Shown here piece by piece: positions 1 to 7,897 of a stretch of 64,000 bases of DNA. Each line of letters opens with the position of its first letter. Within the stretch, counting starts at the first letter, position 1. A model generated the notes under the pieces. It was not told where the DNA came from, made no database searches, and saw only the letters and a list, made by a program, of their open reading frames with translations. A program made the translations under genes and the position numbers. This DNA is from Enterococcus casseliflavus NBRC 100478 (GTDB taxonomy: Bacteria; Bacillota; Bacilli; Lactobacillales; Enterococcaceae): NCBI RefSeq assembly GCF_001544095.1, contig NZ_BCPT01000019.1, forward strand, positions 1-64,000. The letters run 5' to 3'.

Positions 1-116
1 TTTTGTTAGGTAATGATGGGGACAGCTAAGAAGAAGCGTTGGTCGACAACTGGTAGTAAAAAGATGGGAACGTTTGATAACGATATGATACAGGTTTAAA
101 AACTGTTCTATTTTTG
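1..116. other. Left edge of window, no supported gene
   Basis: No gene can be supported here. A 28-codon open frame at 13-99 starts with two ATGs and is rich in lysine, but it has no convincing ribosome-binding site and resembles nothing I recognise. The stretch may be the 3' end of an upstream transcript that is cut by the window. Confidence 0.4.
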
Positions 117-145
117 TTGAAAGATTTCCTAGTGTTTGGTATATT
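117..145 (+). promoter_or_regulatory. Sigma-A type promoter of the amidase operon
   Basis: A TTGAAA -35 box (117-122) and a TATATT -10 box (140-145) are separated by exactly 17 bases. They lie about 80 bases upstream of the amidase start, which has an AAAGGAGGGG ribosome-binding site. Confidence 0.6.
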
Positions 146-225
146 GTAGTCTATATAAAGAAGAATTTTTCATGTGTTACAGTTTAGATAATTGTTTGAG
201 GGTTTGAGGAAAAGGAGGGGCAAGC

Positions 226-1677
226 ATGCAAGATGCGACCTATTGGGCGGAACAATTGCGGCAAGGAAAAATCAGTTTTGCAGAGCGGGTGGCGATGATC
301 GAAGAAAAAGTCAATCAACAAAATCCGCTTTTGAATGCGCTTGTAACATTTGATCCGCAAGCAGCGATCCAGCATTACGAGCAGCATCTTCAAAAAACGG
401 TTTTTGGGGGACAACCCATGCCGTTAAAAATACTCGGCCAAACCAAAGCAGGGTGGCCAGCAACGTCAGGAGCCAAACTGTTTGCTAAAGCACGAGCCAG
501 CCGCACGGCACATTTTGTCTCTCGTTTAGAAGAGGCAGGCTTTGTGCCGTTAGGGCAAACCAATGCACCAGAATTTGGATTCAAAAATATCACTGATCCA
601 ACATTGTATGGGCCTACACGTAATCCGTGGAATCCTGCCTATTCAGCTGGTGGTTCCAGTGGTGGTGCGGCAGCGGCAGTGGCTTCGGGGATGTTTCCGA
701 TTGCGGGTGCCAGTGATGGCGGCGGATCGATCCGCATTCCAGCATCCTTTAGCGGATTGATCGGTTTGAAGCCAACCCGTGGCACGATGCCAGTGGGTCC
801 TAGTGAATGGCGCAGCTGGCAAGGCGCTTCTATCAACTTTGCGTTGACGCTTTCCATGCGTGATACGGAACAGTTGTTTTATGCGTTGCGGACGTCACAG
901 CCGACTGCCCCTTATCAGGCACCGCAAGTAGAATGGCATCATCAGCAAGCGAGTCAAAAAACGCGGTTGAAGGTTGCTTTTACTATCGCATCGCCGACCG
1001 GTGGCCAAGTGTCTGAAACCGCCATCCAAGCAGTCCGAAGTGCAGCCGCATTTTTAGAAAAGCAGGGGCATGAAGTCGTTGAAGTGGGCTATCCAGTGGC
1101 TGGTCAGCAAATGATGACCACCTATTACGCCATGAATGGCGGCGAAACAGCTGCGATGTTTGCTGAGATCAATGCTGCTCGTCAAGTACCGGTCAGACGG
1201 GAAGAGATGGAATTGATGACCTGGGCACTTTACCAATATGGCAAAAAACTGCCTGCCGCCGATTACGTTCTTGCCTTGCAGTGGTGGGATCAATTGGCAG
1301 AAAAAATGGAAGAAGTCTTTTCAACCTATGATCTCTTTTTGACCCCGACGACGGCTTATCCAGCCCCTTTGATTGAGGAAGCCTTACAAAGCGATAGCAT
1401 TCGCCAAAGACTGCATGAGATCGAATCGCTTGGAAAAAGTGCTGCGGGTGAGTTGATCGAAGAAATGTTTGCCAAGAGCTATGCTCTGACACCTTACACT
1501 CAATTAGCCAATTTAACGGGGCAGCCAGCCATCAGCTTGCCAACTGCTCTTAGCGAGGAAGGGTTGCCGCTAGGGATCCAATTTATGGCGTCTAAAGGCA
1601 GAGAAGATCTACTTTTCCAAGTCGGCTATTTATTTGAAACACAGCAACGATTTCTGTTGCCAAAACAAGGAGACTAA
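226..1677 (+). CDS. Amidase signature family hydrolase
   Basis: 483-residue cytosolic enzyme of the amidase signature family, which hydrolyses carboxamides with a Ser-cisSer-Lys triad. The triad is visible: Lys74 in GQTK, Ser144 in the glycine-serine motif AGGSSGG, and Ser168 in DGGGSIRIP. The 24-residue spacing between the two serines matches the family. The ATG follows a strong AAAGGAGGGG. It is the first gene of an apparent operon with an amino-acid binding lipoprotein (12 bases downstream) and a permease. This suggests it acts on an imported amide or amino-acid derivative; that is inference. It is not GatA, because gatC and gatB are absent and the flanking residues differ. The substrate is unknown. 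Confidence 0.9.
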   Translation: MQDATYWAEQLRQGKISFAERVAMIEEKVNQQNPLLNALVTFDPQAAIQHYEQHLQKTVFGGQPMPLKILGQTKAGWPATSGAKLFAKARASRTAHFVSRLEEAGFVPLGQTNAPEFGFKNITDPTLYGPTRNPWNPAYSAGGSSGGAAAAVASGMFPIAGASDGGGSIRIPASFSGLIGLKPTRGTMPVGPSEWRSWQGASINFALTLSMRDTEQLFYALRTSQPTAPYQAPQVEWHHQQASQKTRLKVAFTIASPTGGQVSETAIQAVRSAAAFLEKQGHEVVEVGYPVAGQQMMTTYYAMNGGETAAMFAEINAARQVPVRREEMELMTWALYQYGKKLPAADYVLALQWWDQLAEKMEEVFSTYDLFLTPTTAYPAPLIEEALQSDSIRQRLHEIESLGKSAAGELIEEMFAKSYALTPYTQLANLTGQPAISLPTALSEEGLPLGIQFMASKGREDLLFQVGYLFETQQRFLLPKQGD

Positions 1678-1689
1678 GAGGAGGATATT

Positions 1690-2541
1690 ATGAAACAAGT
1701 TAGAAAAGGGAAAATCGTTGCAATGGTTGGCTTTTTAGGTTTATTTGCGGGAGTCTTGTTAAGTGCCTGCAGCAAACCAACGGAAGAAGACACCAGTCTA
1801 AGCAAGGTGGAAGAAGCCAAAACATTGGTTGTTGCTACTTCGGGAACCTTGTATCCATCGTCTTACTATAACGATGAAAATGAATTAGTGGGCTATGATG
1901 TCGATGTGGCAAAAGAAGTCGCCAAGCGATTAGGCGTAGAGATCACATTTAAAGAGTACAATGTCGATGGACAAGTTTCTTCTTTAACACGTGGAGAAAC
2001 TGATTTTGCTGCCAACGATTTTGGTTTGACGGATGAACGGGCGGAAAAATTCAGTCTCTCAACGCCTATCAAATACTCGTTCGATAGTATGATCGTGCGA
2101 AAAAGTGATGACTCTGGGATTGCTTCTTTAGAAGATTTGGATGGCAAAAAAGCTGCTGGTGAACCGAATACCAGCTACATGCGCTTAGCGGAATCCTATG
2201 GGGCAGAATTAGTGACTTACGACAACGCAACGAATGATCAGTATTTGACAGATGTTGCGAATGGTCGAACGGATGTGATCTTGAATGATTACTATTTGCA
2301 AAAAATGGCAGTCGCTGCTTTGCCAGATATCCCTGTAAAAATTTTGGAAGATGTCTACTTTAATCCGAATGAAACGGGCTTCTTATTCGTGAAAGATCAT
2401 CAAGCATTACAGGAAAAAGTGGATGCTGTTTTAGCAGAAATGAAAGAAGACGGCCGTTTAAAAGAACTTGCGGAAACGTATTTTCAAACCGATATTTCAG
2501 TAAAATCTGATCAAGCGATCCAAACGGTTGAAACAGACTAA
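1690..2541 (+). CDS. Amino-acid ABC transporter substrate-binding lipoprotein
   Basis: 283-residue extracellular solute-binding protein of family 3 (polar amino acids). A lysine-rich N-terminus and hydrophobic stretch are followed by a lipobox LLSAC, so Cys27 should be lipidated and anchor the protein to the membrane. The two-lobed binding domain fills about residues 45-270 and shows the family pattern GYDVDVAKEVAKRLG and the acidic segments used for amino-acid binding. A GAGGAGG site precedes the ATG. It overlaps the permease gene in a TAATG junction, implying translational coupling. The ligand cannot be read from the sequence. Confidence 0.92.
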   Translation: MKQVRKGKIVAMVGFLGLFAGVLLSACSKPTEEDTSLSKVEEAKTLVVATSGTLYPSSYYNDENELVGYDVDVAKEVAKRLGVEITFKEYNVDGQVSSLTRGETDFAANDFGLTDERAEKFSLSTPIKYSFDSMIVRKSDDSGIASLEDLDGKKAAGEPNTSYMRLAESYGAELVTYDNATNDQYLTDVANGRTDVILNDYYLQKMAVAALPDIPVKILEDVYFNPNETGFLFVKDHQALQEKVDAVLAEMKEDGRLKELAETYFQTDISVKSDQAIQTVETD

Positions 2542-3221
2542 TGTATATTCCAACCCTTGATTTGCCGTTGATGTGGGAGTCATTGCCCTATTTGCTGTCG
2601 GGCTTGTCCTATACGGTCGGCATTGCTGTCGTTTCGTTTCTAGGAGGCAACGTATTAGGGATCACACTCACCTTCTTAGGGATGTTGGAAAATCCATTCA
2701 TTAGAGGGTTCGTGCGGGGCTACCTCTCATTTCTAAGAGGCGTCCCAGCGTTGGTCTTGTTGTTCCTACTGTATTTTGGCTTGCCTTATCAATTGTCGGC
2801 GCTCAGTGCTGCGATCATCTGTTTTACATTGACCAGCAGCGCATTTATCGGGGAAATCTACCGAGGATCAATTGCTGGTGTGGATCGTGGGCAATTTGAT
2901 GCTGCCTATGCGTTAGGGTTATCCTTTACGAAAACGATGCGTCTGATTATTTTGCCGCAAGCCTTTCGTATTTCTGTACCGGCATTGAGTAATGTGGCAA
3001 TGGATTTGTTGAAAGGAACCTCCTTGGCAGCAATGATCACGATTCCTGATATTTTTCAAAAAGCTAAGATCGTTGGCGGACGAACCTTTGATTATATGTC
3101 CATGTATGTGCTAGTTGCCATCATCTATTGGCTGTTGTGCATTTTGATTGAAGCCGGGCAAAAGCGATTAGAACAACATTTTTCAAAACGCTTTGCCGCT
3201 AATGAGGCTGTAAGACAATAA
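2541..3221 (+). CDS. Amino-acid ABC transporter permease (HisM/GlnP type)
   Basis: 226-residue integral membrane protein with about five hydrophobic segments and the family's cytoplasmic EAA-like loop around residues 120-145 (DAAYALGLSFTKTMRLIILPQA). The start overlaps the stop of the binding-protein gene by one base. A hairpin terminator follows at 3243-3286. No ATP-binding subunit is encoded next to it, so a shared ATPase elsewhere must energise the importer (inference). Length is usual for a homodimeric polar amino-acid permease. Confidence 0.92.
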   Translation: MYIPTLDLPLMWESLPYLLSGLSYTVGIAVVSFLGGNVLGITLTFLGMLENPFIRGFVRGYLSFLRGVPALVLLFLLYFGLPYQLSALSAAIICFTLTSSAFIGEIYRGSIAGVDRGQFDAAYALGLSFTKTMRLIILPQAFRISVPALSNVAMDLLKGTSLAAMITIPDIFQKAKIVGGRTFDYMSMYVLVAIIYWLLCILIEAGQKRLEQHFSKRFAANEAVRQ

Positions 3222-3242
3222 AAAAAGAGCCGAGGCTCGATC

Positions 3243-3286
3243 ACTGCAGAAATCACTCTCTTCTTGAATTGATTTCTGCAGTTTTT
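3243..3286 (+). terminator. Rho-independent terminator after the importer operon
   Basis: Perfect 13-base inverted repeat (3243-3255 with 3270-3282; ACTGCAGAAATCA and its complement) followed by a run of T. It ends the amidase-importer transcript. Confidence 0.85.
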
Positions 3287-3497
3287 GTATTTGAAAAGAT
3301 AGAAGAAAGGAGATTGCCATAGTAAAACAATGAGCAAAGGCAAGGAAGATAGAGAAATTTCTGTAATGTCAAACTAGTTTCAGTATGAAAATGGTGCTGA
3401 CCAAGTTATTTTCCTTCACATAAACAGCCTATATTTCATTCGGTCGGCTCAAGTGATTCATGGTAAAATAAAGAAAAGCAAATCGAGGAGGGTCCTT

Positions 3498-4136
3498 ATG
3501 AAGTATGAATGGCGCAAACTAGAAAAAGAGCTCTATCTTCCCAAAAAACCAACAGTGATCGAGGTGCCAACGTATCAATTTATCAGTTTAAGCGGCAGCG
3601 GCAATCCGAATCGACCTGAATTCAGCGAAGAGATCGCCGCTTTATATACGATTTCTTATTCACTCAGGATGGGGTTAAAAAAAGGGGCTTTTGGCAATGA
3701 ACCCTTTGAATACACGGTCTTTCCTTTAGAAGGTGTGTGGACCTCTCTGAAAAAGCCAGACGGTGCCGTCAACAAAGAAGAATTGATCTACAAAATCATG
3801 ATTCGCCAACCAGAACCAGTCACGGAAACACTGTTTCAAGAACAGCTCTTGGCCGTCAAAGAGAAGAAAGACAATCCAAATCTAGAGAAGCTCATCTTTG
3901 AACGTTATGAAGAAGGACTGTGTCTGCAAGCAATGCATACAGGCTCTTTTGATACTGAAGCGGAAACATTTGCGCAAATGAAGGAGCTGTTAAAACAAGA
4001 ACAGTTAGTGATCCGTCCAACGATGGACACGTTCCAGCATCGAGAAATCTATTTGTCTGATCCGCGAAAAGTCTCACCAGATAAAGCCAAAACCGTCCTG
4101 CGATGGGCAGTAGAAGTAGAAGGTGGGATTCAGTGA
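3498..4136 (+). CDS. GyrI-like small-molecule-binding domain protein
   Basis: 212-residue cytosolic protein resembling the stand-alone GyrI-like/SOUL family that binds small hydrophobic ligands. The N-terminal half carries the typical pattern of strands with IEVPTYQFISLSGSGNP, and the C-terminal part ends with a REIYLSDPRKV segment common in these proteins. The start was placed at 3498 because GAGGAGGG lies just before it; an upstream in-frame start has no such site. The gene overlaps the ROK kinase gene in a GTGA junction, so the two are probably translated together. The physiological ligand is unknown. Confidence 0.75.
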   Translation: MKYEWRKLEKELYLPKKPTVIEVPTYQFISLSGSGNPNRPEFSEEIAALYTISYSLRMGLKKGAFGNEPFEYTVFPLEGVWTSLKKPDGAVNKEELIYKIMIRQPEPVTETLFQEQLLAVKEKKDNPNLEKLIFERYEEGLCLQAMHTGSFDTEAETFAQMKELLKQEQLVIRPTMDTFQHREIYLSDPRKVSPDKAKTVLRWAVEVEGGIQ

Positions 4137-5077
4137 ATAAAAACTATTTAAGCATCGACATCGGTGGCACGAAAATCAAATCGGCTGTCATTGATCGTTC
4201 GGGGAATATTCTGACGCGAGGACGGATGGATACGCCGAAAAGTCTTGCGGAATTTTTGACGGGGATTGAAACGATCGTTCAGGACGTTCATGGAAGCATT
4301 CGGGGCATTGCGGTTAGTACCCCGGGAAAAGTCAACCCAGAGACAGGGACAATCTCGTTTGGCGGGGCATTGCCTTTTTTAGATGGGGTCTCCTTAAAAC
4401 AGCTGCTGGCAAAGTATCAAATGCCGCTGGCTGTGACCAACGATGGCAAAGCAGCCGCATTAGCTGAATGGTGGCTAGGAAACCTTAAAGGGATTCAAAA
4501 CGGAGCTGCCATAACATTAGATACTGGTTTGGGCGGTGGCGTAATCGTTGAGGGAAAACTGATCCAAGGTGCACATTTTCAAGCCGGGGAATTAAGTTTT
4601 CTACTAAATGCCACTAAGAGAAGTGACACTCAAGAAAACGCTGAGCAACCAGTCAATCAGGGATTGACCCTGCAGCAATTGGCAGGTTTTAGCGGTTCAG
4701 CGGTCGCCATGATTCGTCGCAGCGCCCAACTGCTAGGCTTAGCTGATCTTGCGGATGGTGAAGCAGTTTTTGACGCCATCAATCAGAAACAACCACAGGT
4801 CTGGGCGCTGTTTACAGCGTATTGCCGAGAAATCGCGTGTGTCATGCTCAATGTTCAAGCCGTGATCGACTTAGAGCGCTTCGTGATTGGCGGGGGCATC
4901 AGTGCCCAAGCGATCGTGGTGGAAGAAATCGACCGTCAGTATCAGCAACTGCTAGCTAGTTTACCGATTTTGCAGCAGACTTTGACGAAGCCGGAGATCC
5001 AAGCGTGCAAATTTCAAAACGATGCCAACTTATTAGGGGCGCTCTATCATTTCTTTTTGGAACATGAGATGAAATAA
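4133..5077 (+). CDS. ROK family sugar kinase, zinc motif absent
   Basis: 314-residue ROK protein, probably a sugar or amino-sugar kinase. The N-terminal phosphate-binding loop DIGGTKIKS is present at about residues 8-16, and a second ATP-binding segment LDTGLGGGVIV at about 130-140. No N-terminal DNA-binding domain is present, so it is an enzyme rather than a repressor. The GTG start at 4133 overlaps the upstream TGA and follows GAAGGTGGGA. The usual zinc-binding cysteine cluster after the GHxxxxE-like region is missing: after GAHFQAGE the sequence runs into a polar segment with no cysteines. Such zinc-free ROK proteins are known in lactic acid bacteria. The substrate is not determinable. Confidence 0.85.
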   Translation: MNKNYLSIDIGGTKIKSAVIDRSGNILTRGRMDTPKSLAEFLTGIETIVQDVHGSIRGIAVSTPGKVNPETGTISFGGALPFLDGVSLKQLLAKYQMPLAVTNDGKAAALAEWWLGNLKGIQNGAAITLDTGLGGGVIVEGKLIQGAHFQAGELSFLLNATKRSDTQENAEQPVNQGLTLQQLAGFSGSAVAMIRRSAQLLGLADLADGEAVFDAINQKQPQVWALFTAYCREIACVMLNVQAVIDLERFVIGGGISAQAIVVEEIDRQYQQLLASLPILQQTLTKPEIQACKFQNDANLLGALYHFFLEHEMK

Positions 5078-5085
5078 AATAGACC

Positions 5086-5125
5086 AAAAAACTGCCGCGA
5101 ACCAACGATTCGCGACAGTTTTTTT
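5086..5125. terminator. Bidirectional terminator between convergent genes
   Basis: Hairpin with stem AAAAACTG.CGCGAA pairing to TTCGCG.CAGTTTTT, with T-runs on both strands. It serves the ROK kinase gene and the convergent AI-2E family gene. Confidence 0.85.
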
Positions 5126-6323
5126 AAGCTTTTTTCTTGGTGTCTTTGTCTTCGTCACCTAGGTAATCTTTGCTAGTGAAGGCACTGTGGAAGTATTTGC
5201 CTTCTTGACCGTAATAGCGGTTATAGCGCTGCTTGAATTTGCGGAACACGTAAACGACAAGAACTTTTAGCAGACAATAAATTGGGATCCCGAAAATCAC
5301 CCCAACGATCCCCATCAAATCACCCATCACTAATAAAACAACCAGAATCGTAATAGGATGAATTTTCAATCGGTCACCCATCACACGGGGCACGACTAAA
5401 TCCCCATGAAGCAACTGTACAGCAAACCAAGCAATCAAAAATTTAACCAACATCCCGGTGGAGTCTTGTGCGGCAATGAAAAGTCCCGGGAAAAAGACGA
5501 TAAAAGGACCAATATAGGGGATGATGCAAAGCAGACCAGCGGCGATCGCCAGAATACTGGCATACTCTAAGCCGATTAAGAGGAAAACGACCCAATAGAT
5601 CGCCCCTAAAATTAAGGAAGAAATGATTTGTCCTTTCAAAAAGGCACCGACTTGTATGTCAGAGATCTTGACGATTTCATTAAAGTCTTTGCGAAAACGT
5701 GGTGGCACTAATGAGAGGACCGAAAAATAAAACTTGTTGGGGTTGCGCAATAAGAAAAAGGCAATGATCGGTCCCGTAAACAAAGCGATGAACAAGGTCG
5801 AAATCGTTGAAAACAAACTGCTGAGCCCAGCAGCACCAGTTTCCCAATAGTCCCCAATAAAACTCATGATGTTGTTGGTGATATTTTGCAATGTGTCTGT
5901 AATTTGTGCCATCTCATCTTGAAACGGGGTATTTTCTAAAAAGGCGGTCGCGTTTTTCTCAAAGTCACTGACCAAACTTGGTAAGCTGTTGATCAGATCG
6001 GTGGTTTGCTGCTCCAAAATCGGGTAAAGCTGGAAACCAGCAAAGACGATCAACAAAAGAATCAAAAGATAGATCCCAGCAATCGAAACACTGCGGGGAA
6101 TTTTTTTCGATTCCAATTTATCGACCACCGGGTTAAACAGATAGTAAAGGATCAGCCCAAATAAAAAGGGGGGGATAATAGCTGTAAGTATGGCTGAAAA
6201 GGGTGTAAATAAAAAAGAAATCTGATTTAGCAAAAAGACAGCAACTGCCGACAAGATAATCAGTCCTAAGACATAATAGCTTGTTTTGCCGCCTAAAAAG
6301 TGGATCAATCGGTTATTTTTCAT
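5124..6323 (-). CDS. AI-2E family transporter (permease-like membrane protein)
   Basis: 399-residue polytopic membrane protein of the AI-2E transporter/YdiK-PerM family. It has clusters of hydrophobic helices at about residues 10-90 and 200-380, separated by a soluble segment around 100-190, as usual for the family. Members have been linked to export of autoinducer-2 or to sodium/proton exchange, so the substrate stays open. The start at 6323 follows GCGAGG; the open frame extends upstream to 6467 but without a ribosome site. It is a single gene between convergent and same-direction neighbours. Confidence 0.87.
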   Translation of the reverse strand: MKNNRLIHFLGGKTSYYVLGLIILSAVAVFLLNQISFLFTPFSAILTAIIPPFLFGLILYYLFNPVVDKLESKKIPRSVSIAGIYLLILLLIVFAGFQLYPILEQQTTDLINSLPSLVSDFEKNATAFLENTPFQDEMAQITDTLQNITNNIMSFIGDYWETGAAGLSSLFSTISTLFIALFTGPIIAFFLLRNPNKFYFSVLSLVPPRFRKDFNEIVKISDIQVGAFLKGQIISSLILGAIYWVVFLLIGLEYASILAIAAGLLCIIPYIGPFIVFFPGLFIAAQDSTGMLVKFLIAWFAVQLLHGDLVVPRVMGDRLKIHPITILVVLLVMGDLMGIVGVIFGIPIYCLLKVLVVYVFRKFKQRYNRYYGQEGKYFHSAFTSKDYLGDEDKDTKKKA

Positions 6324-6484
6324 AATAAGCCTCGCTTTCTTAGCTACATTATAACGAAAGACCCCTATTCTGTAAAAAAACAACGTACCTTTTGAAAAAA
6401 CTACGCTCATATTCTCAATATCTTTATAATGAAAGAATACCTTTGATAAGGGGTTAACTGGTGGCACCTTTCTTCAAAGCAGGC

Positions 6485-6516
6485 CAAAAATGCTCCCGTG
6501 TTTACAACACAGGAGC
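6485..6516 (-). terminator. Terminator of menI
   Basis: On the minus strand GCTCCTGTGTT pairs with AACACGGGAGC and is followed by a T-run. Confidence 0.75.
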
Positions 6517-6524
6517 GAAAAGAA

Positions 6525-6893
6525 TTATTTGCGCACTGTCGTCAAGGTACAGCGACCAACGGCAGTTTTTAACCCGCTAGCTAACCAAATAGTGGCTTGC
6601 CAAGTTTGGATACGAGCGCCGATACGATCAGGACTAGCTTCTACGATCAGGGTTCCTTCTTGAGCGGCGGCTAGATGGTTGACTTGTAGGTCAATGCCGG
6701 CGGCGAAGGCTTCTTCTTGAGCCAAAGCTTGATTGGCGCCGATGCTGCAGGCAGTCTCGATCAAAACGCCGTTAATGCCACCGTGAACGAGACCAAAAGG
6801 CTGTTTGTGCTGTTCTTTGATTGGCATCCGTAAACGAACAAAATCGGCTGTTGCTGCTTCTACTTCGATTTCTAAGGCTTCTAGTAAGTTCAT
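6525..6893 (-). CDS. menI: Hotdog-fold thioesterase, probable DHNA-CoA thioesterase MenI
   Basis: 122-residue PaaI/YdiI-type hotdog thioesterase. The motif QPFGLVHGGINGVLIET at about residues 31-47 includes the catalytic glutamate region, and the glycine-rich HGG is intact. It lies divergent from menB, sharing a 188-base intergenic region with it. Its likely job is therefore hydrolysis of 1,4-dihydroxy-2-naphthoyl-CoA, the step after MenB. The reaction is inferred from family plus context; the fold assignment is firm. A hairpin terminator follows closely at 6485-6516. Confidence 0.8.
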   Translation of the reverse strand: MNLLEALEIEVEAATADFVRLRMPIKEQHKQPFGLVHGGINGVLIETACSIGANQALAQEEAFAAGIDLQVNHLAAAQEGTLIVEASPDRIGARIQTWQATIWLASGLKTAVGRCTLTTVRK

Positions 6894-6925
6894 TTTTTGC
6901 TCCTTTTTCTAAGAAAGTTACCATG

Positions 6926-6931
6926 ATTATA
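6926..6931 (-). promoter_or_regulatory. Extended -10 element of menI promoter
   Basis: Minus-strand TATAAT preceded by TGC (an extended -10), about 35 bases upstream of the menI start. No good -35 box is visible. Confidence 0.4.
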
Positions 6932-7045
6932 GCACGAGTTTTGGTAGAAATAGCCGAAGTTCTCAGAAAGTCGGCAACAGGGGGAGAAGTCTTAAGAAAT
7001 TCCCTTAACCAAAGCAATTTCTAACGAAAAGCGACTAGATATGTG

Positions 7046-7051
7046 TATAAT
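7046..7051 (+). promoter_or_regulatory. -10 element of the men operon promoter
   Basis: A consensus TATAAT lies 30 bases before menB. The -35 region is poor (TAACGA at 18 bases), so the promoter may need an activator or be weak. Confidence 0.4.
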
Positions 7052-7081
7052 AGAGCTATGTGAATTGAGGAGGAACAAGTA

Positions 7082-7897
7082 ATGAGAGAATGGAAAACCT
7101 TAAAAGAGTACGATGAAATTTTGTTTGAACAACATGGAAAAGTGGCGAAAATCACGATTAACCGCCCAGAAGTCCACAATGCGTTTACACCAAAAACGGT
7201 GTTTGAAATGATTGATGCATTTTCGATCAGTCGCGATGAACCAGGCATCGGCGTGATTATTTTGACAGGCGCCGGCGATAAAGCCTTTTGTTCAGGCGGA
7301 GACCAAAAAGTCCGTGGTCACGGTGGCTATGTTGGGGAAGATCAGGTTCCTCGCTTAAATGTATTGGATCTGCAGCGCTTGATTCGCACGTTACCAAAAC
7401 CGGTGATCGCCATGGTCAAAGGCTGGTCGATCGGCGGCGGAAATGTTTTACAATTGGTTTGTGATTTAACGATCGCCGCTGATAACGCTAAATTTGGTCA
7501 AACAGGACCAAATGTCGGTAGTTTTGATGGTGGCTATGGTTCGGGCTATCTTGCACGGACAATCGGTCATAAAAAAGCCAAGGAAGTTTGGTTCATGACA
7601 AAACAATATACCGCCGAAGAAGCATTGGCGATGAACTGGATCAATACAGTCGTTCCTCTTGATCGAGTAGAAGATGAAACGATGGAATGGGCAGAAACGA
7701 TGCTGCAAAAGAGCCCGTTGGCGTTACGCATGATCAAAGCATCAATGAACGCCGATACGGACGGATTAGCTGGTATTCAGCAATTAGCTGGCGATGCGAC
7801 CTTATTGTATTACACGATGGATGAAGCCAAAGAAGGTCGTGACGCGTTTAAAGAAAAACGTCAACCAGACTTCGACCAATTCCCTAAATTCCCATAA
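7082..7897 (+). CDS. menB: 1,4-Dihydroxy-2-naphthoyl-CoA synthase MenB
   Basis: 271-residue crotonase-fold enzyme that closes the second ring of the naphthoquinone by Dieckmann-type condensation of o-succinylbenzoyl-CoA. The hallmark segments are present: [15 protein letters not shown] near residue 65, the oxyanion-hole [16 protein letters not shown] near 118, and [16 protein letters not shown] near 139, which is diagnostic for MenB over other crotonases. The C-terminal [12 protein letters not shown] is typical. It is first in the men operon, with a GAGGAGG site, and overlaps menE by a TAATG junction. Confidence 0.97.
   Translation: MREWKTLKEYDEILFEQHGKVAKITINRPEVHNAFTPKTVFEMIDAFSISRDEPGIGVIILTGAGDKAFCSGGDQKVRGHGGYVGEDQVPRLNVLDLQRLIRTLPKPVIAMVKGWSIGGGNVLQLVCDLTIAADNAKFGQTGPNVGSFDGGYGSGYLARTIGHKKAKEVWFMTKQYTAEEALAMNWINTVVPLDRVEDETMEWAETMLQKSPLALRMIKASMNADTDGLAGIQQLAGDATLLYYTMDEAKEGRDAFKEKRQPDFDQFPKFP

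Noticed and set aside
13-99. 28-codon lysine-rich open frame at the window edge
   Set aside because: No clear ribosome site and no similarity that I recognise; too short to support alone.
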